Below are positions 25,815 through 35,104 of a stretch of DNA of 64,000 nucleotides, one piece after another. The position numbers were made by a program, and so were the translations under genes. The first letter of the stretch is position 1; each line of letters begins with the position of its first letter. This DNA comes from Roseovarius confluentis (GTDB lineage: Bacteria > Pseudomonadota > Alphaproteobacteria > Rhodobacterales > Rhodobacteraceae), in assembly GCF_002917925.1 (NCBI RefSeq), contig NZ_PPFE01000007.1, forward strand, positions 62,001 to 126,000. Direction: 5' to 3'. The notes beneath the pieces were generated by a model. It was not told the origin of the DNA, did no database searches, and worked only from the letters and a program-made list of their open reading frames with translations.

Positions 25815-27274
25815 GCCGGCGCGCCCTGCTCCAGACCGGTCAGCGCCGCGGCGAAATCCTCAGGATCGAACGGTGCAAGATCGTCTATCTGCTCGCCGAC
25901 GCCGATGGCGTGAATGGGCAGCCCGAACTTGTCCGCCAACGCCACCAGCACGCCGCCCTTCGCGGTACCGTCCAGCTTGGTCATCACCAGACCCGAGACA
26001 TCGGCCAACTGCTGGAACGTCTTGACCTGGCTCAGCGCGTTCTGCCCCGTCGTGGCGTCCAGCACCAAAAGCGTGTTGTGCGGCGCATCCGGATCCTTCT
26101 TGCGAATGACGCGCACGATCTTGGCCAGTTCTTCCATCAGGTCGGCGCGGTTCTGCAAACGGCCCGCCGTATCGATCATCAACAGGTCCGCACCGTCCTT
26201 CTCGGCTTTATCCATGGCATCGAAGGCAAGGCTCGCCGGGTCGCTGCCCTCGGGCGCCGTCAGAACCGGCACGCCCGCGCGATCGCCCCAGACCTGCAAC
26301 TGCTCCACCGCCGCGGCGCGGAACGTGTCGCCCGCCGCGATCACCACCGACTTGCCGGCTGCCTTGAACTGGCTCGCCAGCTTGCCGATCGTCGTGGTCT
26401 TGCCCGACCCGTTGACACCAACCACCAGCACGACCTGCGGGCGTTTGGGGTAGAGCGGCATGGGCTTGGCCACAGGCTCCATGATCCGGGTGATCTCGCG
26501 TGCCAGAAGCTCCTTGATCTCCTGACTTGACAGCTTCCGCCCCATGCGCCCTTCGGCCATGTTGGCGGTGACACGCAGGGCCGTATCCACGCCCATGTCG
26601 GCGGTGATCAGCAGCTCCTCCAGCTGTTCCAACATGTCGTCATCGAGTACGCGGCGCACGACCGTTTTCGCCTCGCCACGCCCCAACAGACGGCCCAGAA
26701 GGCCCGACCGCGCTTGCGGGGCGGCCTCGCTCTTCGGTGTATCGGGCGGGATCTCGATCGGCGTCGGCATGGGTTGCGGATCAGGGGATCGCACCGGATC
26801 TTCCAGGGGCGGCGTCTGCGGCACCTCCTGTGGCGCGGCGGGCGGTTGCTCGGACGGCGGCGCGGGAATTTCCTGCGGCGACGGCTCCGGTCGCGGCTCC
26901 GGCGGCGGGGTCGGACGCGGCTGGGGTTTCGGCTCGGGCTCTGGTTCGGGTTCAGGCTCCGGCTCTGGTTCAGGCTCCGGCTCGGGTTCGGGCTCCGGTG
27001 TCGGCTCGGGTTCTGGCTCCGGCGTGGGGCGCGGCTCCGGCTCCTCTACCGGTTCCGGCTCGGGCTCTGGTTCCCGTTCTGGCCGTGGGTCGGGTGCCGG
27101 TGTGAGTTCGGGCTCTACCGTGGGCTCCGGAGACGCGTCTTGCGCCGGATCGGGCTCCGCTGCCTCGGTCACCTCCTCGGCTTCGCCACCGTCCTCGACA
27201 ATCGCGTCCAGCCCCTCCTCCAGTTTCGAGGAAGACTTGAACAACCGATCCTTCAGCTTGCGGAAAAACGCCAT
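25811..27274 (-). CDS. ftsY: Signal recognition particle receptor FtsY
   Basis: 487 residues. The first third is a long acidic low-complexity A domain rich in Pro-Glu pairs (about 45-180). The NG domain follows: helical N region, then G1 [15 protein letters not shown], the [10 protein letters not shown] motif, G3 [16 protein letters not shown], and [10 protein letters not shown] near the end. FtsY binds the SRP-ribosome complex at the membrane and hydrolyses GTP with Ffh. The encoding DNA contains short tandem GGTTC/AGGCTCC-type repeats at about 26930-27080, a likely site of length variation. It overlaps the next gene by 4 bases. Confidence 0.96.
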   Translation of the reverse strand: MAFFRKLKDRLFKSSSKLEEGLDAIVEDGGEAEEVTEAAEPDPAQDASPEPTVEPELTPAPDPRPEREPEPEPEPVEEPEPRPTPEPEPEPTPEPEPEPEPEPEPEPEPEPEPEPKPQPRPTPPPEPRPEPSPQEIPAPPSEQPPAAPQEVPQTPPLEDPVRSPDPQPMPTPIEIPPDTPKSEAAPQARSGLLGRLLGRGEAKTVVRRVLDDDMLEQLEELLITADMGVDTALRVTANMAEGRMGRKLSSQEIKELLAREITRIMEPVAKPMPLYPKRPQVVLVVGVNGSGKTTTIGKLASQFKAAGKSVVIAAGDTFRAAAVEQLQVWGDRAGVPVLTAPEGSDPASLAFDAMDKAEKDGADLLMIDTAGRLQNRADLMEELAKIVRVIRKKDPDAPHNTLLVLDATTGQNALSQVKTFQQLADVSGLVMTKLDGTAKGGVLVALADKFGLPIHAIGVGEQIDDLAPFDPEDFAAALTGLEQGAPA

Positions 27275-27371
27275 TGAGACACCCTTGCTTTCTTGTCTAT
27301 CCAGTTAAACCGCCCCGCCCGAGATGAAAACCCACCATTGACAAGCGTGGGCGACAGGCAACCATGCCAAC

Positions 27372-28259
27372 ATGCTTCTGCGCCTCGCCCTGATCCTGTT
27401 GATACTTGTCCCCGGTCGCGCATTCGCGACGCCGCCGGACACGATCTGCTCCACCGACAAATGGGGGCCGCCGGTCTGCATCCGCAAGGCGCATTTCGTC
27501 TACGACACCTGCAACGCGCTCCAGACCTTCGCCACCCGTCACGGGATCGACGCTCATTTCTTCACCCGTCTCATCTGGCAGGAAAGCCGCTTTGACCCCA
27601 ACGCGCTCAGCCACGCCAATGCCCGCGGAATCGCCCAGTTCATCCCCTCAACCGCCAAGCTGCGCGGCCTCAAGGACCCCTACAACCCCGCCGAAGCTCT
27701 GGAGCATTCCGCCCAGTACCTGGCCGAAATGGCCCGCCGCTATGGCAATCTCGGGCTGGCCGCCATTGGTTACAACGGCGGCGAGCGTCGCGCGGAAGGC
27801 CTGATCGCGGGCACCGGCGGGCTGGCACGGGAAACCATCGACTACGTCCGCATCATCACCGGCGTCCCCTACTCCAACTGGACCGAAGAGCCGACGCCGA
27901 CACCAGATCTGCGCCTGTCGCATGAACTGCCGTTCGACAAGGCCTGCTTCGACCTTGCCCGCAACCGCCGCATGACCGCCCTGAAATCCTATCTTCCGAA
28001 ACTCAAGCCATGGGGCATTCAGATGGCGTTCGGGATCACGAAGAAGGCATCGCTCGCCAAATTCGCGGCGCAGACCCGTGCCTGCACCGGGCTGATCGGC
28101 AAGCAAGAGCCGGATGTGGTCTTTCAGAAAAGCCGTGCAAGCCCGAAGGGCGGCTATTTCATGGCCCGTCTCGGGCGCGACAGTCGCGACGCCGCTTGGC
28201 GCGACTGCGCGAAATTCAAGAAAGCCGGCTGTATCTGCGCGGTCTACAGCAACAACTGA
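27372..28259 (+). CDS. Lytic transglycosylase (SLT domain)
   Basis: 295 residues with an N-terminal signal peptide (MLLRLALILLILVPGRAFA). The SLT catalytic core begins at about residue 50: FTRLIWQESRFDPNALSHANARGIAQFIPSTA, with catalytic Glu in QES, then the helix LEHSAQYLAEMARRYGN and AAIGYNGGERRAEG. It cleaves the glycan strands of peptidoglycan with formation of 1,6-anhydro-MurNAc. The 100-residue C-terminal extension, rich in Cys and Lys (CFDLARNRRM, CAKFKKAGCICAV), is not part of the SLT fold and may fold by disulphides. Divergent from ftsY. Confidence 0.9.
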   Translation: MLLRLALILLILVPGRAFATPPDTICSTDKWGPPVCIRKAHFVYDTCNALQTFATRHGIDAHFFTRLIWQESRFDPNALSHANARGIAQFIPSTAKLRGLKDPYNPAEALEHSAQYLAEMARRYGNLGLAAIGYNGGERRAEGLIAGTGGLARETIDYVRIITGVPYSNWTEEPTPTPDLRLSHELPFDKACFDLARNRRMTALKSYLPKLKPWGIQMAFGITKKASLAKFAAQTRACTGLIGKQEPDVVFQKSRASPKGGYFMARLGRDSRDAAWRDCAKFKKAGCICAVYSNN

Positions 28260-28484
28260 ATACAATAGGCGCGCGAGGCCAGCAAACTCGAACACAAACA
28301 TCGAGTGGTTCAAATTGAAGCTTTAAGCTGCGCACCCCGCACTCAATACATCCTATGCGCCCTTCCGCTTGCGACCTTTGCGCGGAAACAAGATGTTTCG
28401 ACGATAAATCCAGCCGCGAAGCTTGAGCGAATCGAAATCCTGCCCATGGTAAAGTGCCGTGCAAGCACTAGAAAAAGGAACTTC

Positions 28485-29549
28485 ATGCAGGGGCTGCGCC
28501 TCTTCACAATCGCGACCTGCCTTCCGGTCGCCTTTATCCTGCTCGCCGCCGCCCTCGGCGGTGCCTGGGCGTGGATCGCCTTGGGCTATCTTACCGTGCT
28601 CACCTTCCTGCTGGATCGCCTTATCGCGGCAGAGGCGGCCAATACCGACCCTGATGCGGAGTTCCCCGCAGCAGACAAACTTCTGACCGTACTTGGCGTG
28701 TCGCATTTCGCCCTTTACGGCGTGGCGCTATGGGCCATCGCCGGCCCCTCCGGCCTTGGCTGCCTGGAGCGGTTTCTCACCGGATTCGCAACCGGGCTAT
28801 TCTTCGGCCATGTGTCGCACCCCGTCGCACATGAGCTGATCCACCGCCCGAGCCGCGCAAGACGCTTTCTCGGCCGCCTGATCTACACGTCCCTGCTGGT
28901 CGGCCATCACGCCAGCGCCCATCTCCGCGTGCACCATGTCCACGTGGGCAGCGATGCGGACCCCAACAGCGCAAGACCCGGTGAAGGCTTCTATCGCTAC
29001 GCAATGCGGGCCAGCGCCGGATCATTTCGCGCCGGTCTCGCGGCCGAGAACCGCTTGCGCGCGGGCCGCAAACCGTTTTGGACCCACCCTTATGCGCTCT
29101 ATCTCGGCGGGGCGGCGGCGCTGAGCATCGGCGCGCTCGTTTTCGGCGGCCCCGATGCGCTTTTGGCGGTGCTGGCCCTGTCGCTTTACGCGCAGATGCA
29201 AATCCTGCTCTCCGACTATGTGCAGCACTACGGCCTGCGCCGCGCCGCCCTGCCCGACGGCCGCATGGAACCGGTGGGACCGCAGCACTCCTGGAATACG
29301 CCGCACTGGTTCTCCTCGGCGCTCATGCTCAACGCGCCGCGTCATTCCGACCACCATGTCACCCCGGCGCGCGGTTACCCGGCGCTGCAACTTGATCCCG
29401 AAACCATGCCGATGTTGCCGATGCCGTTGCCATTCATGGCTACGGTCGCACTCTTCCCGACGCTCTGGCGCCGGATGATGGACCGCCGTTGTGCAAAGTG
29501 GCGCGATCGTGCCGAGCGGCACGCATCTCGGCCGATGGCCTGCGAATAA
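28485..29549 (+). CDS. AlkB-like membrane fatty-acid desaturase/alkane 1-monooxygenase
   Basis: 354 residues from MQGLRLFTIATCLPV, with AAAAGGAA upstream; the frame extends 60 codons earlier without family character. It has four or more membrane helices and the His clusters of diiron membrane hydroxylases: HELIH, HASAHLRVHH, the NYxEHYG-like DYVQHYG, and HSDHH. AlkB enzymes hydroxylate terminal carbons of alkanes with rubredoxin electrons; no rubredoxin gene is adjacent. The substrate could be alkanes, fatty alcohols or another lipid. Confidence 0.83.
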   Translation: MQGLRLFTIATCLPVAFILLAAALGGAWAWIALGYLTVLTFLLDRLIAAEAANTDPDAEFPAADKLLTVLGVSHFALYGVALWAIAGPSGLGCLERFLTGFATGLFFGHVSHPVAHELIHRPSRARRFLGRLIYTSLLVGHHASAHLRVHHVHVGSDADPNSARPGEGFYRYAMRASAGSFRAGLAAENRLRAGRKPFWTHPYALYLGGAAALSIGALVFGGPDALLAVLALSLYAQMQILLSDYVQHYGLRRAALPDGRMEPVGPQHSWNTPHWFSSALMLNAPRHSDHHVTPARGYPALQLDPETMPMLPMPLPFMATVALFPTLWRRMMDRRCAKWRDRAERHASRPMACE

Positions 29550-29589
29550 CGCGGTGGCGCGCCCGGCGCACATCTGTCAGGATCGAACC

Positions 29590-29985
29590 ATGCGCCTGTT
29601 GCTTGTCCTTTCCTTGCTTGTCACCCCCTGCGCCGCCGTCACTCAAGACCAAATGACCGCGGCAGAGTTCGACTCTTACACTCGCGGCAAGACCTTCTAT
29701 TACGGTGCGCAGGGTGCCCCCTATGGCGGCGAGGAATATCTTGAAAACCGTCGCGTGCGCTGGTCTTTCCTCGACGGCCGCTGCCAGGAAGGTGAATGGT
29801 ACGAGGACGATGGCCTGATCTGCTTCGTCTACGAGAACAAGCCCGAGCCGCAATGCTGGAGTTTCCAGCGCTCGGGCAGCGGCCTTGTGGCGCAATTCCA
29901 GAACGACCCCGCCCAGACCCAGCTTTACGAAATGGAACAGACCGGCGAGCCGCTGCACTGCCTCGGCCCCGAAATCGGCGTCTGA
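29590..29985 (+). CDS. Small secreted protein of unknown function
   Basis: 131 residues from MRLLLVLSLLVTPCAAVTQ, a clear signal peptide. The mature part has ARG-free aromatic-rich strands (TFYYGAQGAPYGGEEYLENRRVRWSFLDGRCQEGEWYEDDGLICFVYEN) and four Cys residues (GRCQ, LICF, PQCW, LHCL), suggesting two disulphides in a periplasmic fold. The protein sits 7 bases before the end of the convergent xseA. No family was named with confidence. Confidence 0.7.
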   Translation: MRLLLVLSLLVTPCAAVTQDQMTAAEFDSYTRGKTFYYGAQGAPYGGEEYLENRRVRWSFLDGRCQEGEWYEDDGLICFVYENKPEPQCWSFQRSGSGLVAQFQNDPAQTQLYEMEQTGEPLHCLGPEIGV

Positions 29986-29992
29986 GCCGGCG

Positions 29993-31516
29993 TCAGAACA
30001 GGCTGCCCTGTTCGGGCGGCGGTTTCTTCGGCTTCGGACTCGTCCTCGCCTTCGATGTCTGCTCCACCGTTTGCGGTGCTTCGGCACCTGAGCTTCCCCC
30101 GACGGCAAGCGTGCCGTCGCTGAACTCGATCTCCAACAGTGTCGCCGCCTGCGCCGCGGCTTTCGTCGTCACCACCTCTGCATCGCCTCGAACCACGGCA
30201 TAGCCGCGGCTCAGCGTCGCCTTGTAGCCCAGCGTCTCGCGCAGCCGCTCCTGCGCGGCCAGCCGGTCGCGCCAGTCCCGCACCTGCTGCCGGCTGACAT
30301 CGGACAGCCGCTTGGTGACGCGTTCGAAGTCCGCCCGTTTCTGGCTGATATCGCGCTGCAATGTGCGCGTATTCATCCGCGCGGCAAGCGAGACGAACCC
30401 CTCACGGCGGTTTCGCACCCTTTCCCGCAGCATCCCGGGCCGCAACGCACCTGCCTTCTGCGAAAGCGCGACCTGCCGCACCTGGATAGACGCCCGCAGC
30501 GCGCCGGGCAGCTTGTCCCCCATCCCGTCCAGCCTCTGGCGCGGCCCGTCCAGCAAGGCCTCGCCCCGGGGCAAGGCGCGGCTCAGGTCGCGCAGTCTTT
30601 GCCGCCGCGCCGTCACTTGTCCCTGCAGGGCTTGCAACAACCTCCCCTCCTGACCATCAAGCCAGGCCAGGAGGTCCAGCCGCACCGGAACCGCCAGTTC
30701 CGCCGCCGCCGTGGGCGTCGGCGCCCGCTTGTCCGAGGCAAAATCGATCAGCGTCGTATCTGTCTCGTGCCCAACGGCCGAAATCAGCGGAATCTCCGAT
30801 GCCGCGGCGGCCCGCACGACCGATTCCTCGTTGAACCCCCACAGGTCCTCGATACTGCCGCCGCCGCGCGCGACGATCAGGAGATCCGGGCGAGGCAAGG
30901 CCCCTCCGGGCGTCAGCGCGTTGAAACCCTGGATGGCGTTCGTCACTTCCGGCGCACATTTTTCGCCCTGAACTGCCACGGGCCAGATCAACACCTTGCG
31001 AGGGAACCTGTCGCGCAGACGATGCAGAATATCGCGGATGACGGCACCGGACGGAGAGGTCACGACCCCGATCACCTCCGGCAGGTAAGGCAATTGCTTC
31101 TTGCGCTCGGGCGCGAACAGCCCCTCGCCCGCCAGCGCCTTGCGCCGCGCCTCCAGCATCGCCATGAGCGCGCCCATTCCGGCAGGCTTGAGATCCTCGA
31201 TGACGATCTGGTACCGCGATTGCCCCGGGAACGTTGTCAGCCGGCCAGTTGCGACAACCTCCATGCCCTCTTCGGGCTGCACAGCCAGACGCCCGCCCAC
31301 ACCTTTCCAGATCACCCCGGCCAGCACCGAGCGATCGTCTTTCAGGTCCATGTAGAGATGACCAGAGCGAGGCCGGCTTACACGGCCCACCTCACCCTTG
31401 ACGCGCACGTGGGAAAACTCCCCCTCGATCATGCGCTTGATTACCCCCGACAGATCGGAGACCGAAAATTCGGGGGCATTTTCGCCCGGGGCGGGATCAT
31501 CAATGAGGTCGGACAT
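29993..31516 (-). CDS. xseA: Exodeoxyribonuclease VII large subunit
   Basis: 507 residues from MSDLIDDPAPGENAPEFSVSDLSG; 24 extra upstream codons in frame are discounted. The N-terminal OB-fold (FSHVRVKGEVGRVSRPRSGHLYMDLKDD) precedes the catalytic domain (GVVTSPSGAVIRDILHRLRDRFPR, LIVARGGGSIEDLWGFNEE) and the long coiled-coil C-terminus. With XseB it degrades single-stranded DNA to oligonucleotides. xseB is not in this window. The tail after about residue 460 is Pro/Lys-rich (KPKKPPPEQGSLF). Confidence 0.95.
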   Translation of the reverse strand: MSDLIDDPAPGENAPEFSVSDLSGVIKRMIEGEFSHVRVKGEVGRVSRPRSGHLYMDLKDDRSVLAGVIWKGVGGRLAVQPEEGMEVVATGRLTTFPGQSRYQIVIEDLKPAGMGALMAMLEARRKALAGEGLFAPERKKQLPYLPEVIGVVTSPSGAVIRDILHRLRDRFPRKVLIWPVAVQGEKCAPEVTNAIQGFNALTPGGALPRPDLLIVARGGGSIEDLWGFNEESVVRAAAASEIPLISAVGHETDTTLIDFASDKRAPTPTAAAELAVPVRLDLLAWLDGQEGRLLQALQGQVTARRQRLRDLSRALPRGEALLDGPRQRLDGMGDKLPGALRASIQVRQVALSQKAGALRPGMLRERVRNRREGFVSLAARMNTRTLQRDISQKRADFERVTKRLSDVSRQQVRDWRDRLAAQERLRETLGYKATLSRGYAVVRGDAEVVTTKAAAQAATLLEIEFSDGTLAVGGSSGAEAPQTVEQTSKARTSPKPKKPPPEQGSLF

Positions 31517-31554
31517 GACCCCATCTTTGACGCATCCCGCCCCGGTTGGAAAGG

Positions 31555-32115
31555 TCAGGCGGCACGGCTTTCGTGACGGCCTTCGCAAATTTCCTCGATC
31601 ACCTTGCCACAGAAGTTCGGCAGATCATCGGGATTGCGGCTGGTGACCACGCCTTGGTCGACCACCACCGGGCTGTCTTCCCATCTTGCACCGGCATTTT
31701 CCATGTCGGTGCGAATCGAATGGTACGACGTCAGGTGCAAACCTTTGGCGATGCCCGCCTCGGCCAACAGCCACGGCGCATGACAGATGGCGGCGATGGG
31801 TTTCTTGGCCTCAAAGATCGTCTTGATGAACCTAATGGCATCCTTGTCGGTACGCAGGATGTCCGGGTTGATCTGGCCGCCGGGAAGAACCAGCGCATCG
31901 TAGTCGCTAGGGCTGACAGCGTCGACGGTCTTGTCAACGTCGACGGACCGGCCCCAGTCGTTCTCATTCCAGCCGCGGATCTGGCCCGCCTTCAGCGAGA
32001 CGATGTGGACCTCGGCACCTTCGCTCAGCAACGCATCGCGCGGCTTCTCCAACTCTGATTGTTCGTAGCCGTCGGTGGCCAGTATCGCGACTTTTCGATT
32101 CGACAGTTTGGTCAT
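31555..32115 (-). CDS. DJ-1/PfpI family protein (type 1 glutamine amidotransferase-like)
   Basis: 186 residues with the class I glutamine-amidotransferase fold. The nucleophile elbow is AAICHAPWLLAEAG (Cys at about residue 106). DALVLPGGQINPDILR and the Glu of GWNENDWG fit the PfpI/YhbO subfamily, which has been described as proteases, deglycases or stress proteins. The biochemical role of PfpI members is disputed. AGGAGTAATGAA precedes the ATG. Divergent from purD. Confidence 0.88.
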   Translation of the reverse strand: MTKLSNRKVAILATDGYEQSELEKPRDALLSEGAEVHIVSLKAGQIRGWNENDWGRSVDVDKTVDAVSPSDYDALVLPGGQINPDILRTDKDAIRFIKTIFEAKKPIAAICHAPWLLAEAGIAKGLHLTSYHSIRTDMENAGARWEDSPVVVDQGVVTSRNPDDLPNFCGKVIEEICEGRHESRAA

Positions 32116-32252
32116 TTCATTACTCCTGCATTACTCGATTACCTTACGCTTTCCCAACGCCACGACCCCCGATCCGTTCCCGCGACAGGCGGTCGCTTGC
32201 CACCCGGCCACGCAACGCTTAAGCAAACGGCGAAATCCAACGGAGCGGTGCC

Positions 32253-33518
32253 ATGAACATTCTCATTCTCGGCGGCGGCGGGCGCGAACACGCACTGGCC
32301 TGGGCGGTGATGCAGAACCCCAAATGCGACAAGCTGATCGTGGCGCCGGGCAATGCCGGGATCGCGCAGATCGCCGAATGCGCGTCGCTCGACATCGAGA
32401 ACGGCGCGGCGGTGGTGAATTTCTGCGAGGCCAACGCCATTGACTTCATCATCATCGGTCCCGAAGCGCCACTGGCCGCAGGCGTCGGCGACAGGCTGCG
32501 CGACGCGGGCTTTCTCGTCTTCGGCCCCTCGCAGGCCGCGGCCCAGCTCGAGGCCTCCAAAAGCTTTACCAAGGAAATCTGCGACGCCGCGAACGCCCCC
32601 ACGGCCGCCTACGGCCACTTCACCGACGCCGCGGCCGCCAAGGATTACGTGACCAGCCAAGGCGCGCCCATCGTGGTCAAGGCCGATGGCCTGGCCGCGG
32701 GAAAGGGCGTGATCATCGCCCAGACCGTCGAAGAGGCGCACGCCGCCATCGACGACATGTTCGGCGGCAGCTTCGGCAGCGCCGGCGCCGAGGTGGTGAT
32801 CGAGGAGTTCATGGACGGCGAAGAAGCGTCGTTCTTCGTGCTGTGCGATGGCCAGACGGCCCTTCCCATGGGCACCGCTCAGGATCACAAGCGCGTGGGC
32901 GAAGGCGACACCGGCCCCAATACCGGCGGCATGGGCGCCTATTCCCCCGCCCCCATCCTGACCGATGCGGTCGCCGAAAAGGCGCTGGATCAGATCATCC
33001 GACCCACCCTGCGCGTCATGGCCGAGCGCGAGATGCCCTACCAGGGCGTGCTTTACGCCGGGCTGATGATCAAGGATGGCCAGCCGCGCCTGGTGGAATA
33101 CAACGTGCGTTTCGGCGACCCCGAATGCCAGGTCCTGATGCTGCGGCTGGGTGCACAGGCGTTGGACCTGATGCAGGCCGCCGCCGAGGAACGCCTGCAC
33201 CAGGTCGAGGCCAGCTGGGCCGACGATCATGCCCTGACGGTGGTGATGGCAGCCTCGGGTTATCCCGGCGCCTATCAGAAAGGCAGCATCATCAGCGGGT
33301 TGGACGACTGTCCTGAAGACAGCTTTCAAATGGTGTTCCATGCCGGCACCGGCGAAAAGGACGGAAAGATCACCGCCACGGGCGGCCGGGTGCTCAACGT
33401 CACGGCTCGGGCCGATACCCTGCGCGAGGCCGCCGACCGCGCCTATGACATGATTGATCGAATCGACTGGCCCGACGGGTTTTGTCGGCGCGATATCGGG
33501 TGGCGGGCTCTGGACTGA
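32253..33518 (+). CDS. purD: Phosphoribosylamine--glycine ligase
   Basis: 421 residues, the usual GARS length. Landmarks: MNILILGGGGREHALAW at the N-terminus, the ATP-grasp segments APIVVKADGLAAGKGV and VVIEEFMDGEEASFFVL, and GVLYAGLMIKDGQPRLVEYNVRFGDPE. It catalyses the second step of purine synthesis (phosphoribosylamine + glycine + ATP). ACGGAGCGGTGCC precedes the ATG. No other pur gene is adjacent. Confidence 0.97.
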   Translation: MNILILGGGGREHALAWAVMQNPKCDKLIVAPGNAGIAQIAECASLDIENGAAVVNFCEANAIDFIIIGPEAPLAAGVGDRLRDAGFLVFGPSQAAAQLEASKSFTKEICDAANAPTAAYGHFTDAAAAKDYVTSQGAPIVVKADGLAAGKGVIIAQTVEEAHAAIDDMFGGSFGSAGAEVVIEEFMDGEEASFFVLCDGQTALPMGTAQDHKRVGEGDTGPNTGGMGAYSPAPILTDAVAEKALDQIIRPTLRVMAEREMPYQGVLYAGLMIKDGQPRLVEYNVRFGDPECQVLMLRLGAQALDLMQAAAEERLHQVEASWADDHALTVVMAASGYPGAYQKGSIISGLDDCPEDSFQMVFHAGTGEKDGKITATGGRVLNVTARADTLREAADRAYDMIDRIDWPDGFCRRDIGWRALD

Positions 33519-33550
33519 GTTCCGGACCGCGCTGCGCGCGATCCGATAGA

Positions 33551-33601
33551 TGCGGGGACCAGCCCCCGCACGCAGGTTCAAGCGGGGACCAGCTCCCGCA
33601 C
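33551..33601. repeat. Two tandem hairpin units after purD
   Basis: A direct repeat GCGGGGACCAGC[C/T]CCCGCAC with 30-base period (33552 and 33582). Each unit folds as a GCGGGG/CCCCGC-type hairpin. No T-tract follows. A CCCGGGAAATTTATGGCC block follows at 33603-33620, which I recall as common in Roseobacter intergenic regions. Confidence 0.55.
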
Positions 33602-33635
33602 CCCCGGGAAATTTATGGCCAGAAGAAGAGGCGGA

Positions 33636-34037
<402 letters not shown>

Positions 34038-34052
34038 TCACGCGGAAAAGAG

Positions 34053-34085
34053 TTGCGCAAAATCCGCGATGTTCTACCTATGTTC
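34053..34085 (+). promoter_or_regulatory. LexA-type SOS box GTTC-N7-GTTC and promoter
   Basis: GTTC at 34071-34074 and 34082-34085 are separated by exactly seven bases: the alphaproteobacterial LexA operator. A -35-like TTGCGC lies at 34053-34058. The box ends two bases before the ATG of the next gene, so the mRNA may be leaderless. Confidence 0.7.
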
Positions 34086-34087
34086 TT

Positions 34088-34483
34088 ATGAGAGTTTTCT
34101 CCGAGAGCACGGCCCATGACTGGCCACGCCCGCCTTCCGCGCTGGTGGCCGCGCGCATGGACGACCCGCCGGACGGGGCGCGCATCACCGTCGCGGGCCT
34201 CGTCATCCTGCGCCAGCGCCCCGGCACGGCCAAGGGCGTGATCTTCATCACGCTCGAGGACGAAACCGGCGTGGTCAACATCGTGGTCTGGCGCGCACTT
34301 TACGAGAAATACCGCCGCGCGGTCATTGCCGGGCGGCTGCTGCGCGTCACCGGCCGTATCCAGCGGCAATCAGGCGTCGTGCACGTCATCGCCGAAGACG
34401 TCGAAGATATCTCGCACTTGCTGGATCGCCTGCTGGAGGACGCGGGCGACAGCACACTTCCCCAAGCGGATCAAACCGGGTAA
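34088..34483 (+). CDS. Orphan OB-fold protein resembling the C-terminus of error-prone DNA polymerase DnaE2
   Basis: 131 residues. The stretch ITVAGLVILRQRPGTAKGVIFITLEDETG and NIVVWRALYEKYRRAVI, then GRIQRQSGVVHVIAEDVED, matches the OB-fold end of DnaE2/ImuC. The polymerase, PHP and thumb regions are absent and no imuA or imuB gene is near. The SOS box directly upstream resembles that of imuA-imuB-dnaE2 operons, so this may be the relic of a deleted operon fused to its promoter, or a real stand-alone single-strand-binding protein. There is no Shine-Dalgarno; ATG at 34157 is an alternative start. Confidence 0.75.
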   Translation: MRVFSESTAHDWPRPPSALVAARMDDPPDGARITVAGLVILRQRPGTAKGVIFITLEDETGVVNIVVWRALYEKYRRAVIAGRLLRVTGRIQRQSGVVHVIAEDVEDISHLLDRLLEDAGDSTLPQADQTG

Positions 34484-34518
34484 GATACTGCAAAACACGC
34501 CTAAAAAGGCACGAGCGG

Positions 34519-35046
34519 ATGATCCGACCGACCCTGATAGCCCCCTGCGCCCTTCTGGCGCTGGCCGCCTGTGGAGACGTGTCCGGCGCGGGTACCGACG
34601 CCGTGCAGCGGCTGGACACCCCCCCACCCGGCGCGGCCCCCGGCACCTGCTGGGCACAAGACACCTCGCCCGCCGTGGTGGAAACCGTGACCGAGCAGAT
34701 CCTCGTCAGCCCCGCCGAGGTGGCCGATGACGGCACTGTCACGCGTCCTGCCAGCTACCGGACCGAAACCGCGCAGAAGATCGTGCAGGAACGGCGCGTG
34801 ACCCGGTTCCAGGTCCCCTGCCGCGCTGAACTGACGCCGGAATTCAACGCCTCGGTACAGCGCGCCCTCAAGGCCCGCGGGCTCTATCGTGGGCCGATCA
34901 ACGGCCAGTTGGATCGCGGCACCCGCGCCGCCATCCGCAGCTTTCAAAAGCCGCAGGGATTTGATTCCGATATCCTGTCCATTGCCGGCGCGCGCCAGCT
35001 TGGATTGATCGCGGTCGCCCGCGACACGCCGGACAACCCGGAATAA
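34519..35046 (+). CDS. Peptidoglycan-binding lipoprotein
   Basis: 175 residues. A lipoprotein signal ends in the lipobox LAAC (Cys at about residue 18). After a variable Thr/Pro region (AVQRLDTPPPGAAPG), the C-terminal 60 residues form a PG_binding_1 domain: VQRALKARGLYRGPINGQLDRGTRAAIRSFQKPQG. It is probably an outer-membrane lipoprotein that anchors to peptidoglycan. GAGCGG precedes the ATG. It follows the orphan OB-fold gene by 35 bases on the same strand. Confidence 0.85.
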   Translation: MIRPTLIAPCALLALAACGDVSGAGTDAVQRLDTPPPGAAPGTCWAQDTSPAVVETVTEQILVSPAEVADDGTVTRPASYRTETAQKIVQERRVTRFQVPCRAELTPEFNASVQRALKARGLYRGPINGQLDRGTRAAIRSFQKPQGFDSDILSIAGARQLGLIAVARDTPDNPE

Positions 35047-35104
35047 TCGGCTTTCGTTAACCAACGGTTTACCAAATTTAACCAATCTGAACGCGTGAGG
35101 TGCA

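Noticed and set aside
26930..27080. Regular short repeats, considered as CRISPR
   Set aside because: The repeats are coding, short and without spacers of constant length; they lie within ftsY.
26544..27308. 254-codon Gly-Ser-rich frame on the plus strand
   Set aside because: It is the antisense shadow of the Pro-Glu repeat of ftsY; no ribosome binding site or family match.
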